Positions 28,546 through 37,711 of a DNA stretch of 64,000 bases are shown here, piece by piece; position 1 is the stretch's first letter; each line of letters starts with the position of its first letter. This DNA comes from Nostoc flagelliforme FACHB-838 (GTDB lineage: Bacteria > Cyanobacteriota > Cyanobacteriia > Cyanobacteriales > Nostocaceae): assembly GCF_014698065.1 (NCBI RefSeq), contig NZ_JACJSI010000014.1, positions 52,501-116,500 on the forward strand, in the 5' to 3' direction. Below the pieces are notes generated by a model. That model had not been told where the DNA came from, did no database searches, and saw only the letters and a program-made list of their open reading frames with translations. Made by a program: the position numbers and the translations under genes.

Positions 28546-30240
28546 TTATTTGCCAGATCGTACATTACTGACTTGATCAGCGGCGATCGCATACCAAATT
28601 TGGCCGAAAGTCTGTTGATTGAGTTTCTTACGCTGCTGATCGGGAAACAAACGATCAAATTTTTCATTTGTGTCTTTAGTCAGCTGATCAATTGTATACT
28701 TCCCAAACTCACCCGATCGCGCTTGTCGTCTCCATGTTTCGTAATCTTGTTCAGTATACTTACCCAACTTCCGACGAGATGCTGTACTGAGGTTAGCCTG
28801 TTCTAGTTTATTCAATAAATCGTTAGCGATACCAGACCATTCATTTCGTAAACCAGCATCTTCAGGTTTAGATGTCAGGCTACGCCCCTTTAATTCCGGT
28901 TTTTTTGTATAAAATAAATTATCTACGAAGGGAATAAAAAATCCTTCAGTAATTTCTAGCTCTTGACGACGATTAATAATTTTCTGGAGATCGCTATTTT
29001 TTCCTTTTTCCCTGTCAGGCTTACCGCCCGGCAATTGAGGAATTTGCGGTAACGAAATTGAGGGAATGGTGATTGAAGTTACACTCCGAATGACTGCATT
29101 TACTACTGCCCAAGCACCTGCGCCAGTTAAGACAACTAAAGCTGTCCCTCCTAAACTCATCACAAAAGGGCGAATCCAAACAGGGAAAGATATCGGTTTA
29201 GATATCGCTTGCGTTTTGCTCTGAAATCTACTCATAACGGCACTGGCGCGTTGTCTTCCTGGAGCAACTACCATCGTGTTGATCTTGCTAGTAATATAAT
29301 TACCTGGGGATTTCGTCGCAGTTGCTGATGGTAAATCTCTGAGGATTTGCTCGGCTCGTTGATAGCGATCGCTCGGTTTATAAGCCAGCATCTTTTTTAA
29401 CACTGCTTCCAATTGGGGACTAACTCGGATTTCCTTTCCCCAACCCCAAATTCCCTGATAGGTGTCGTATAATTTTTGCGGTTCTTGACCTGTGAGCAAC
29501 ACCAAGGCTGTCACAGCCAAAGAGTATAAATCACTACTAAAAAATGCTTTACCTTGCCGTAACTGTTCCTCTGGAGCGTAGCCCTTTTTACCCAGCAAGG
29601 TGTTATTTCCAACTAACTTAGTGCGCCAAAAACCTTCAGAAGCTGGCAATTGTTTGACACCACCAAAATCAATCAGCACTGGCAGATTATCAGAACGCCG
29701 CCAAATCAGATTATCGGGAGAGATATCACGGTGAACTACATCTCGTGAGTGGATGTAGGATAACACAGGTAAAATCTGTTGCAGGAGGGTGATGACTTCC
29801 TCTTCACTAAAGGTTTTTCCTTGAGTTTCACGCTGTTCTAATAATTGGTAGTAATTATCACCATCCACATAATCTTGCACTAGAAAGAAAAAATCTTTAG
29901 TGCCTATCTTCACTTGTAGCGAGGCGTGAAAACGCGGGATTTGTGGATGCTGGAGTTTTTTCAGAACATTTGCTTCTCGTTCAAATAACTCTTTAGCTTT
30001 TTGTAAATCTTGATGTTCTTGTACTTGGGGTGCAAATTCCTTCAGCACACAAGTTTGATGGGATTTACTTCTATCCTCCGCCAAATAGGTGCGTCCAAAG
30101 CCACCCTGCCCTAAATGACGGATAATTTGATAGCGATTATCCACCATCTGTCCCACAGCAAGAGGTAATGGTTCACCACAATGGGTACAAAAGCGGTTAC
30201 TACCATTATTTGTGTGTTGTTTACTGCAATAGAGCTGCAT
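28546..30240 (-). CDS. Ser/Thr protein kinase, sister of the downstream kinase
   Basis: A 564-residue Hanks-type kinase starting at ATG 30240 (MQLYCSKQ; a frame start three codons upstream is possible). It has the same order as its neighbour: Cys4 zinc ribbon (YCSK...FCTHCGEPL), kinase with LGQGGFGRTYLA, CVLKEFAPQ, HRDISPDNLIW and DFGGVK, one membrane segment (about 355-385) and the shared outer domain (about 415-560: RRQELEITEGFF, then LKGRSL, WSGIANDLLNKL, FPDQQ, FGQIWYAIAADQ). It stops just where the sister continues into a PPC-like domain and Pro-Thr tail. The two genes most likely arose by duplication. Upstream gene of the pair; gap 57 bp. Confidence 0.9.
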   Translation of the reverse strand: MQLYCSKQHTNNGSNRFCTHCGEPLPLAVGQMVDNRYQIIRHLGQGGFGRTYLAEDRSKSHQTCVLKEFAPQVQEHQDLQKAKELFEREANVLKKLQHPQIPRFHASLQVKIGTKDFFFLVQDYVDGDNYYQLLEQRETQGKTFSEEEVITLLQQILPVLSYIHSRDVVHRDISPDNLIWRRSDNLPVLIDFGGVKQLPASEGFWRTKLVGNNTLLGKKGYAPEEQLRQGKAFFSSDLYSLAVTALVLLTGQEPQKLYDTYQGIWGWGKEIRVSPQLEAVLKKMLAYKPSDRYQRAEQILRDLPSATATKSPGNYITSKINTMVVAPGRQRASAVMSRFQSKTQAISKPISFPVWIRPFVMSLGGTALVVLTGAGAWAVVNAVIRSVTSITIPSISLPQIPQLPGGKPDREKGKNSDLQKIINRRQELEITEGFFIPFVDNLFYTKKPELKGRSLTSKPEDAGLRNEWSGIANDLLNKLEQANLSTASRRKLGKYTEQDYETWRRQARSGEFGKYTIDQLTKDTNEKFDRLFPDQQRKKLNQQTFGQIWYAIAADQVSNVRSGK

Positions 30241-30311
30241 GGTGCCCAAGGATAAATTAAGGTTTTATTGGATAACTACAACGCGTATACCCTTATTTTC
30301 GGATATCCTAC

Positions 30312-30346
30312 GAATTACAAATTACGAATTACGAATTACGAATTAT
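30312..30346. repeat. Heptanucleotide short tandem repeat (STRR)
   Basis: Five units of a seven-base motif (GAATTAC with one variant AAATTAC and a final GAATTAT) in the gap between the second kinase and the ligase-like gene, which are divergent. Heptanucleotide STRRs are a known feature of heterocystous cyanobacteria. Confidence 0.8.
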
Positions 30347-30388
30347 TTTAACGGTGTTGGTTTTACTTCAGGATAAACAACAAGCGTC

Positions 30389-31903
30389 ATGAACCCGAAA
30401 TCAAGACAGCAACAAGTAATTAAAGCATTTGAAGATTTTTTGTCTACCCCCCTAGAAACGCTACTGCAACGGCATCTCAACACTGAGACTTCGACAGCTT
30501 TGAGTTTATTTCACGATGTGGCGGCTAATGTACCAGCCTACAAAGCTTTTTTAGCAGAAAAGGAAATTAATCCCGCGACTATTCAAACTTTAGAGGAGTT
30601 TCAAAAACTACCAGCGATCGCTAAACAAAATTATATACTGCGCTATCCTTTGACTGACTTGTGCCGCAACGGGCAATTAGAAGGATGCGATATGATAGCT
30701 ACTTCATCAGGTTCTAGTGGTAAACCGACATTTTGGCCTCGTTTTTTCACAGATGAACTCCAAATCGCCACACGTTTTGAACAGATTTTTCACGATAGTT
30801 TCTATACAGATACCAGACGTACTCTAGCAGTGATTTGTTTCACTTTGGGCACTTGGGTAGGTGGAATGTTTACCACTAATTGCTGTCGTTATCTTGCTAG
30901 CAAAGGTTATCCCATCACTGTAATTACCCCTGGTAACAATAAAGAAGAAATCTTACGAATTGTCCAAGAATTAGGTTCAGCTTTTGAACAAGTGGTGTTA
31001 TTGGGATACCCGCCATTTTTAAAAGATGTTATTGATACTGGTATCGTTCGTGGTGTGGAGTGGCAGCAATATCAGATTAAATTAGTCATGGCGGGAGAAG
31101 TATTTAGTGAAGAATGGCGAAGTTTAGTTGGCGAACGAGTTGGTTCACAAAATCCTTGCTATGATTTTGCATCACTTTATGGCACTGCGGATGCAGGAGT
31201 TTTGGGCAATGAAACACCGTTAAGTATTTGCATTCGCCGTTTTTTAGCAGAAAATCCCGATGCAGCTAGAGCTTTATTTAGGGAATCACGTTTACCCACA
31301 TTAGTACAATATGATCCTTGCAGTCGCTTTTTTGAAGTTCAAGATGGCGGATTGCTGTTTTCGGGAGACAACGGTATTCCCTTAGTACGTTATGACATCT
31401 TAGATACTGGCGGAATAATTAGTTATGATGCTATGCTGCAATTTTTAGCAGAATGGGGATTTAATCCGCTCGAAAATCTCCGTTCTGATACTCAACACTC
31501 GCCTAGAGGTATTCATCAGCTACCTTTTGTTTATGTGTTCGGGCGTTCTAACTTTACAGTTTCTTACTTTGGCGCAAATATCTATCCCGAAAATGTGGTG
31601 GTGGGATTAGAACAACCAGGAATTCAAGAATGGGTGACGGGTAAATTCGTGTTACAGGTGAAGGAAGATGCAGATAAAAATCGATTTTTATCTGTGGTTG
31701 TGGAACTAGGAGCAGGGATAGAAGGTAGTGAAGATCAAAAGCAAGCGATCACATCTTCTATTCTTTCACAACTGCTCCGCCTAAATAGCGAGTTTGCTAA
31801 TTATGTTCCCGCAGAATATCAAACACCAGAAGTTACATTAGCACCTATGGGTGATTTTGAATATTTCCCCATTGGGGTGAAACATCGTTATACGCGTCAA
31901 TAA
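30389..31903 (+). CDS. Phenylacetate-CoA ligase-like (PaaK-type) adenylate-forming enzyme
   Basis: A 504-residue protein of the ANL adenylate-forming superfamily, PaaK branch. Visible are the P-loop-like ATSSGSSGKPTFWPR (about residue 105), DFASLYGTADAGVLGNE (the family A-motif with YG), LFSGDNGIPLVRYDILDTGG and a C-terminal IYPENVVVGLEQ..FVLQVKEDADKNRF region ending near a Lys. Such enzymes activate a carboxylic acid as acyl-AMP and usually pass it to CoA. The substrate is unknown, and no carrier protein or polyketide gene is adjacent. It is transcribed away from the two kinases. Confidence 0.83.
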   Translation: MNPKSRQQQVIKAFEDFLSTPLETLLQRHLNTETSTALSLFHDVAANVPAYKAFLAEKEINPATIQTLEEFQKLPAIAKQNYILRYPLTDLCRNGQLEGCDMIATSSGSSGKPTFWPRFFTDELQIATRFEQIFHDSFYTDTRRTLAVICFTLGTWVGGMFTTNCCRYLASKGYPITVITPGNNKEEILRIVQELGSAFEQVVLLGYPPFLKDVIDTGIVRGVEWQQYQIKLVMAGEVFSEEWRSLVGERVGSQNPCYDFASLYGTADAGVLGNETPLSICIRRFLAENPDAARALFRESRLPTLVQYDPCSRFFEVQDGGLLFSGDNGIPLVRYDILDTGGIISYDAMLQFLAEWGFNPLENLRSDTQHSPRGIHQLPFVYVFGRSNFTVSYFGANIYPENVVVGLEQPGIQEWVTGKFVLQVKEDADKNRFLSVVVELGAGIEGSEDQKQAITSSILSQLLRLNSEFANYVPAEYQTPEVTLAPMGDFEYFPIGVKHRYTRQ

Positions 31904-31954
31904 AGTTTGGTTTCGCTTTCATCTCCGAAAAGCGTTTAATAATTAGCCAGATAT

Positions 31955-31990
31955 GAGGGAACTCCAAAAAATAAATTATCCAATTTTTGG
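31955..31990. repeat. MITE-like element family A, one end only
   Basis: GAGGGAACTCCAAAAAATAA followed by ATTATCC matches the left terminal repeat of the element at 25272. The rest of the element is missing. It lies 50 bp after the ligase-like gene. Confidence 0.6.
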
Positions 31991-32067
31991 AATCACAACG
32001 ACTTTTCCTCCCCCTGCTTCCTGCCCGCTGCCTTTCTTCGATAACAGCGCTATTGCCCGATTAGCGC

Positions 32068-33189
32068 TCAAATTGGATGGAAGTAAAAGGCAGCACCTAG
32101 TATAGCATAGGTTGCTAGCAGCAACATCCCCTCTAACCAGTTAGAGCGACCATCCAAACTAATTAAGTTGGCAATGACCACTGCAATGATCACTGCAACG
32201 ACCTCAAACAAGTTAAAGTTTAAATCCATTGGTTGTCCAATTACCTGCCCAACTAGCACAAGGAGCGGCGCAACCAACAAAGCAACTAGTAGACTCGATC
32301 CCATTGCTACAGATACAGACAAATCCATATTGTTCTTAATCGCTACTCGCACAGCAGTTACATATTCGGCTGCACCTCCAACTAATGGTAATAAAATTAC
32401 TCCGGTAAACAAAGGTGTCAATCCTAGTCCTTTTGTTGCTTCTTCAACCGCACCAACAAAAATCTCAGACACGAACGCTATACCAATCGTTGCCACAAGC
32501 AAAACACCAACCCAAAGGCTCAAGTTTGGTTTTGAATGTTTATCTTGCTCTGTGGCGGTCTCGTCTTCAGAAACACCTTCTAGTTCTACAACTCCAACAT
32601 CGTAGAGGTAGCTGTGAGTCTTCAAGGAGAATAACAGCGTAAAACCATAAACTACAATTAAAATGACTGCTACAAAAATCGACAGATTAGTAATAGCGCT
32701 TTGCTCGACCACATTAGATGTAGTAATCACCATTGCAGGCAGTACAATTGCAGTTACTGCTAGTGTCATTGTCGAGCCATTGACTCGCGCTGCCATTGGT
32801 TGAAAAGTCTGCTCCTTATACCGTAATCCTCCCAGCAACATAGATAGCCCCATTACCAGCAGTAAATTACTGATAATTGTCCCAGTAATGCTGGCTTTAA
32901 CAATATCTACCAAGCCTGCTTTGAGAGCTACCAGAGCAATAATTAGCTCAGTTGCATTACCAAAGACTGCATTTAACAAGCCTCCGATAGAAGGCCCTAA
33001 AACCACAGCAATTTCTTCTGTCGCCTGACTCAGCCAAACTGCTAACGGAATAATTGCAACTGCTGAAAGTCCAAATACTATTAATGCATCCCATTCTAAC
33101 TTTTCTGCCACAATAGCAATAGGAACAAAAACTAGCAAACCAATTGAAATTAGATTTTTAGCTTGTATATTTTTGAGGGCGGTTGGCAT
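32068..33189 (-). CDS. cax: Calcium/proton exchanger (CaCA family, Cax type)
   Basis: A 373-residue inner-membrane antiporter with about 11 membrane segments in two homologous halves separated by an acidic loop (EGVSEDETATEQDKH). The two alpha repeats that bind the ion are visible: GLLNAVFGNATELIIALVAL in the first half and PLVGGAAEYVTAVRVAIKNN in the second, each with the essential Glu. It exports Ca2+ in exchange for protons. Cyanobacterial homologues aid salt and alkaline tolerance. It is convergent with the ligase-like gene; upstream is a long repeat-filled gap. Confidence 0.93.
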   Translation of the reverse strand: MPTALKNIQAKNLISIGLLVFVPIAIVAEKLEWDALIVFGLSAVAIIPLAVWLSQATEEIAVVLGPSIGGLLNAVFGNATELIIALVALKAGLVDIVKASITGTIISNLLLVMGLSMLLGGLRYKEQTFQPMAARVNGSTMTLAVTAIVLPAMVITTSNVVEQSAITNLSIFVAVILIVVYGFTLLFSLKTHSYLYDVGVVELEGVSEDETATEQDKHSKPNLSLWVGVLLVATIGIAFVSEIFVGAVEEATKGLGLTPLFTGVILLPLVGGAAEYVTAVRVAIKNNMDLSVSVAMGSSLLVALLVAPLLVLVGQVIGQPMDLNFNLFEVVAVIIAVVIANLISLDGRSNWLEGMLLLATYAILGAAFYFHPI

Positions 33190-33273
33190 AAGTATATAGC
33201 TCTAATAATGATAACTATCGTTTAATTGATTGAAATACAGCAGATTGCAACAGGCGTGAGGTACAAATTATCG

Positions 33274-33300
33274 TAAGGGCACAACATTGTTGTGCCCTTA
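33274..33300. repeat. Perfect 27-bp palindrome
   Basis: TAAGGGCACAACA and TGTTGTGCCCTTA pair exactly around a single T. It is 84 bp upstream of the cax start. It could be a terminator-like hairpin or the core of a small repeat element; flanks GTACAAATTA and TAACCGTGTAC also partly pair. Confidence 0.7.
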
Positions 33301-33543
33301 ACCGTGTACTTGATTTACCTAAAATACCCTGTAACTGCACAATAGAAGCAATTTTCCTTGTCTGTAAAACTTACTAAAGAACTTACAGTAGATAAATTTA
33401 CTTTTCCTAAAGGATTTTATCTGCTGCGAAAAACTTTGCTAACTGGCTAAAGATGGATGAGGCTGGTAAATAAATTAATCCCTTTGACTGCTGTAATTGC
33501 TACTTATTACAATTAACGCTCTTCCATAACTCTTAGGAGAACG

Positions 33544-33714
33544 TTAGGGATTTTCAAGAAATAAATTATCCAAATAAACTAACCGCAGAGACAAGGCAGC
33601 GCGGTCTTGGGGGTTTCCCCCATGAGGGACTGCCGCGCAGAGAACGCAGAGAGAGGAGAAATAGAGAAAATTTTTGCGTGAGTTGTGGGATATTTTTTTA
33701 TTTGGAAGTCTTTT
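33544..33714. mobile_element. MITE-like element family A, long variant
   Basis: The left end TTAGGGATTTTCAAGAAATA with AATTATCC and the right end GGGATATTTTTTTATTTGGA match the terminal repeats of the element at 25272-25380. The centre is longer and different, containing an ACCGCAGAGACAAGGCAGCG block and a GGGGGTTTCCCCC hairpin. Confidence 0.7.
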
Positions 33715-33743
33715 AATTAACTCATCACGGCGATCGCAAAAAC

Positions 33744-33771
33744 GATGCCTGCGGCGGGCTACGCCTACGCA
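33744..33771. repeat. GC-rich dispersed repeat, copy
   Basis: GATGCCTGCGGCGGGCTACG followed by CCTACGC; same family as 2505-2553 and, in reverse, 61425-61454. Confidence 0.65.
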
Positions 33772-34052
33772 CTCTCATTCTTTGTACAATGTCTGTTTTA
33801 TTGGGGGCGATCGCATTCCCTGGATTGCGGAAAGATCAGCTAGAGAGATTTGACTTAAGCTAGATGCCGCTTGGCTTTGGGTATAATTATTACCCAGGGA
33901 ATCAAGCCGCAAAACCTGATGATACAAGCATTATAGACGTTGTGTGGGGGATGTGTCTGAGGAAACACCCAAAAAAATAATTGACCTTGTAAACCCAAAA
34001 ACAAGGTGAATTCAGATGTCAGCTAAAAAATGTGGTGAAAGTGCAAATCAAA

Positions 34053-34083
34053 GAGCGATGTCTACGACGGCCTACGCCTACGC
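34053..34083. repeat. GC-rich dispersed repeat, copy
   Basis: GAGCGATGTCTACGACGGCC followed by TACGCCTACGC; nearly the same as the copy at 51344-51378. Confidence 0.65.
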
Positions 34084-34615
34084 TTTTTTGCTAATTCTGC
34101 AAACAATGTTAATTGGCGTAAATGCTGAAAACCGCCTTCAGCAGGAGACTCACCAATTGAGGTTTTAATCTGGATGATTAACCAGTGTATCCCAGTCCTG
34201 AAACAAGCCAGCAGTTTGCAAGAAAAACAGAAAAAGAGCCTGTTACCCACACATCGCCATTCTGAGGATCAATAATATCACAAGCCCCTCTTTGCTTGCA
34301 GAGAAGGGCTGTAGCTATATCTAATTAGTCTAATAATAAAGACCTCCCCTTGGTTTTACTACGCAAAACCGTCTCTCTCCGACTCGGAGAGGGACAGACT
34401 TGAACTTTAGTTCTAGGCAGGGAGAGGTTAATCAAACTCACGTTCGTTCAAAACACAAGCTTATTCGTTTATTAGACATCGCTTTTCTGGAATAACCATT
34501 GAACTGGCTGTAGAAACTAATGGTAAAAAACCAAAGTCAAAGCCAGTAATTATGCAGGAGTTGGTAATAGCGATCAAGGTAGCACAGAAATTTGTAGAGG
34601 GGTAGTTAAGCAAAC

Positions 34616-36805
34616 ATGGTGAATAAAGTAGCATTGCTGATTGGAGTCAGTGAGTACGAACCAGATTTGAACCCTTTACCCGGATCTGTTAAAGATGTGG
34701 ATGCGATGCAGCGAGTATTAGTCAACCCAGAAATGGGCGACTTTGCCGAGGCAGATATCACGGTGTTGAAAAATCCTCAACGCCAAGAGATGGAAAATGC
34801 CATTCATAGGTTGTATGCAGATCGTCACAGAGATGATCTGGTATTATTTTACTTTTCTGGTCATGGGATTAAAGATGAAAGGGGTAATCTTTACCTCTCA
34901 ACCCGGATAACTCGTAAAGAGAATGGGAAACTAGTAAAGCCTTCGGCAGTGGCTGCTAGTTTTCTCCATGAGTGTATTAACGATTGTCGTTCCCAAAGAC
35001 AGGTGATAATTTTGGACTGTTGCTTTAGCGGAGCGATCGCTCAAGGAATGACTGTCAGAGATGATGGTATTGTCAATGTGCAGGAACAGTTAGGAGGCAA
35101 AGGACGAGCAATTCTGACATCATCCACATCTACCCAGTATTCTTTTGCTCCAGAAGGATTTGAACTTTCAATATATACACGTTACCTAGTTGAGGGGATT
35201 GAAACTGGAGCTGCTGACCACGACGAAGACGGTTGGATTTCGGTAGGTGGATTGCATGATTATGCCAGTATTAAAGTACAAGAAGCAGCTCCAGCGATGA
35301 CACCAAAGTTCTATCCTGTTGAGGAAGGCTACAAAATAAATCTGGCAAGAGCACCTGTTGGCGATTGCAAACTAATGTACCGAAGGAAAGTTGAAGAAAT
35401 TGCTCGTAAGAAGCAAGGAAAAATTTCTGATATCAACCATAGAACTTTAAAAGAGTTGAGTCACAGCTTGAACTTGCCATCTGAAGAAGCTAATGCGATT
35501 GAGGCTGAGGTTTTGCAGCCTTACGTGATCCGCGAAGAAAAATTACAGCGTTATGAGCAGGCTTTATCCGAAGCAATTGAGCGGCAAAATCCACTTAGTG
35601 ATGAAGATTGGATTGATCTGGGAGGTTTGCAACAAATTTTGAGGCTTAGAGATGAAGATGTTGCACCAATTAAAGAACTTTTTCAGGATAAAAATCAGGC
35701 AAGACAACCACCAGAAGACGAAAATTCTTCGAATAAGCAAACGTCTTCTAGCACACCTACCTCCCATCAGAAAACTCCATCCGAAAGTCTTTTTTCTCGT
35801 TGGAAATTGCTGGTATTTGGCTTAGTATCTGTATCTTTGGGGGTAGGGATAAACCAAATATGGTTAAATCAAGGCCAACTTCCAGAAACTCCATTTAGTT
35901 ATTCAGTTCGTGACTCTAACGATCGGTTTACTGAAGTTAAAGATGCCGATGTCCCTTCTGGTACATTTAACTACGGCCTCAGTACAACTTGGGCACCAAT
36001 TCGTGGCGCTGTAGACAATGAAATTCAAAAAGCCTTTCCTAATTTCAAACTAAAATATGTAGATTTTACTCTTGAAGAGACAGGTTCACTGACAAGTATC
36101 GAAAAGTTATTAGATAAATCAATTGCTTTTGCACAGTACTCTTATCCACTTACAGAGCAACAGCAGAAGAACTTTAAAGAAATTCCCATTGCGAACGATG
36201 GGGTAGCGATCGCAGTTAACCCAAAATTAAATGTTACTAGGTTGACCTTGGATCAGTTAAAGGGCATTTACACAGGTAAAATAACTAACTGGAATCAATT
36301 AGGGGGCCCTGACTTGGAGATTAAGCCTTTGTCTCGCAATGTGATCGGTGGTACTGTCAAGTTTTTTAAAGAAAAGGTTTTAGGCGATCCTGAATATTCA
36401 TTTTCTCCTCAGCTTGTTAAAGCAGTACAAAGCACCACTCTAGGACTACGAGAAGTGTCTAGAGAAAAAGGCAGCATCTACTTTGCCTCAGCGTCAGAGA
36501 TAATTGGTCAGTGTATGGTTAAGCCTTTGTGGTTAGGTAAAGACACAAATCATCTAATACCCCCCTATCAAAAATCAAGTGAAGAGAAAACTTCTGAATG
36601 TCCAGAAAATCCAAATAAATTTTATAAAGTTAATGTTAACGCTTTAAGCGACCAAAGTTATCCACTAACTCGCAAGTTATATATAGTTGTCAAGCTAGAT
36701 GGTTCAATAGACCAAAAAGCAGGCGAAGCATACGCCAAGTTACTGCTAACCCCCAGGGGTCAAGACCTAATTGAAGAAGCTGGCTTTGGTAGAATTAGCA
36801 AATAG
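34616..36805 (+). CDS. Caspase-like protease fused to a membrane segment and a PstS-like binding domain
   Basis: A 729-residue protein of three parts. Residues 1-250 are a caspase-like (peptidase C14) domain with the His of LVLFYFSGHG and the Cys of VIILDCCFSGA, the catalytic pair, and a start KVALLIGVSEYEPDLNPLPG typical of orthocaspases. About 255-390 are a charged helical linker. One membrane segment follows at about 398-418 (LLVFGLVSVSLGVGINQIWL). The rest (about 425-729) resembles PstS/phosphate-type solute-binding proteins: FNYGLSTTWAPIRGAVDNEI, NDGVAIAVNP, LTLDQLKGIYTGKITNWNQLGG and KLYIVVKLDG. The protease would be cytosolic and the binding domain outside. This layout suggests a ligand-gated protease, perhaps linked to cell death. 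Domain calls are strong; the role is inferred. It stands alone. Confidence 0.88.
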   Translation: MVNKVALLIGVSEYEPDLNPLPGSVKDVDAMQRVLVNPEMGDFAEADITVLKNPQRQEMENAIHRLYADRHRDDLVLFYFSGHGIKDERGNLYLSTRITRKENGKLVKPSAVAASFLHECINDCRSQRQVIILDCCFSGAIAQGMTVRDDGIVNVQEQLGGKGRAILTSSTSTQYSFAPEGFELSIYTRYLVEGIETGAADHDEDGWISVGGLHDYASIKVQEAAPAMTPKFYPVEEGYKINLARAPVGDCKLMYRRKVEEIARKKQGKISDINHRTLKELSHSLNLPSEEANAIEAEVLQPYVIREEKLQRYEQALSEAIERQNPLSDEDWIDLGGLQQILRLRDEDVAPIKELFQDKNQARQPPEDENSSNKQTSSSTPTSHQKTPSESLFSRWKLLVFGLVSVSLGVGINQIWLNQGQLPETPFSYSVRDSNDRFTEVKDADVPSGTFNYGLSTTWAPIRGAVDNEIQKAFPNFKLKYVDFTLEETGSLTSIEKLLDKSIAFAQYSYPLTEQQQKNFKEIPIANDGVAIAVNPKLNVTRLTLDQLKGIYTGKITNWNQLGGPDLEIKPLSRNVIGGTVKFFKEKVLGDPEYSFSPQLVKAVQSTTLGLREVSREKGSIYFASASEIIGQCMVKPLWLGKDTNHLIPPYQKSSEEKTSECPENPNKFYKVNVNALSDQSYPLTRKLYIVVKLDGSIDQKAGEAYAKLLLTPRGQDLIEEAGFGRISK

Positions 36806-36858
36806 ATTTAGTCTTTGAACTTTCACTAAGCTCAGGCGATCGTAATTAGAACGATGTT

Positions 36859-36965
36859 TATATAGCAATCCTAAATGAATTGTAAAAATCCAGAGACTAA
36901 GATCCCCGACTTCTTTGAGAAGTCGGGGATCTTATTGTTCACGACTGATTTAGGACTACTATATA
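36859..36965. mobile_element. MITE-like element family B, complete copy
   Basis: Ends TATATAGCAATCCTAAAT and ATTTAGGACTACTATATA are inverted repeats. The centre is a perfect hairpin, AAGATCCCCGACTTCT (36899-36914) and AGAAGTCGGGGATCTT (36918-36933). It has no coding capacity, 107 bp. Related copies are at 43017-43132 and 15118-15190. It lies between the caspase-like gene and the Uma2 gene, which converge on it, and can serve as their shared terminator. Confidence 0.8.
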
Positions 36966-36970
36966 TTGAT

Positions 36971-37558
36971 TTATTCCTCAATCAACTCAAAATTCACCCG
37001 TTCGTAAATATCACGCAAGGTAATTTTAAAATCGATAGAATCTAAGACTAAAACTGCATCTTCACCTTCATATTCCTTAAAAATCCATTGTCCTTCTGCT
37101 TGTTTAATAAATTGTTCCACAGCAAAACTATACTGGTCAATCATAATATATTCCTGAAAACCAGGAATTGAACGATAATATTTAAATTTATCTGTTTTGT
37201 CATAATTTTTAGTTGAATTTGATAAGATTTCAACAATTAATAAGGGATTAGTGATAATTGTTTTACCTGTTCCCTCATAAATAGGCTTACCTTTGATGAC
37301 CATAACATCAGGATAAGTATAAAGGCAATAACGAGGTATTGATAATTTCACATCCCCTATGTAAATCTCATAATCTTGTCCTTGCAGAGTCAGGGGAAAC
37401 CTTTTATAAAAATTACCTGCAATCTTATTGTGGTTAGTTGTTCCCCCTGTCATCTGTATAATTTCTCCATCTGTGTATTCATTTTTATATTCAGCTTTTT
37501 CTTCTAATTCCAAATATTCTTCTGGGGTGTAGTAACGCTTTTCTGTTTGTAAAACCAT
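36971..37558 (-). CDS. Uma2-family (DUF820) putative nuclease
   Basis: A 195-residue protein from ATG 37558 (MVLQTEKRYYTPEEYLELEE). A longer frame from 37690 adds 44 residues of unlikely composition overlapping the fni promoter side. It has the Uma2 pattern of a PD-(D/E)XK-type nuclease fold: EYKNEYTDGEIIQMTGGTTNH, YPDVMVIKGKP, NPLLIVEILSNSTKNYDKTDKFKYYRSIPGFQEYIMID. The Asp of YPDVMV, Glu of VEILS and Lys of DKFKYY are the expected active-site residues. These proteins occur in dozens of copies in cyanobacteria, are often near repeats, and have no settled function. Confidence 0.9.
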   Translation of the reverse strand: MVLQTEKRYYTPEEYLELEEKAEYKNEYTDGEIIQMTGGTTNHNKIAGNFYKRFPLTLQGQDYEIYIGDVKLSIPRYCLYTYPDVMVIKGKPIYEGTGKTIITNPLLIVEILSNSTKNYDKTDKFKYYRSIPGFQEYIMIDQYSFAVEQFIKQAEGQWIFKEYEGEDAVLVLDSIDFKITLRDIYERVNFELIEE

Positions 37559-37711
37559 ATTAATTAACTCATAAAATGGGGGAATGGTTCTGTTATCAAT
37601 AGCGTAACGTACCCGAAAGATAGCGAAAATAAATATTTTTGTTATACAAATACAGTTACAGACAATGTAACAATAGCGATCGCAAGCCAATACTTTTAGC
37701 CATACCTACCA

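Larger units (their letters stand above)
33190..34615. other. Long intergenic region filled with palindromic repeats
   Basis: 1.4 kb without a convincing gene. In order it holds a perfect palindrome (33274-33300), a MITE-like element (33544-33714), two GC-rich dispersed repeats (33744-33771 and 34053-34083) and further hairpins (GCTTGGCTTTGGGTATAA pairing region at about 33870-33893; a stem around 34283-34311). A 50-codon frame at 34016 runs through one repeat and is not accepted. An unrecognised structured RNA in 33860-34010 cannot be excluded. Confidence 0.5.

Noticed and set aside
32168..32605. 145-codon plus-strand frame
   Set aside because: Antisense shadow of the cax gene, rich in Thr/Ser as expected from reversed membrane codons.
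33860..34010. Possible structured RNA or riboswitch
   Set aside because: Several short stems are present but none matches a riboswitch known to me, and the downstream gene is 600 bp away.
34016..34250. Two small open frames, one per strand
   Set aside because: Both pass through a GC-rich dispersed repeat and have no family likeness or ribosome site.
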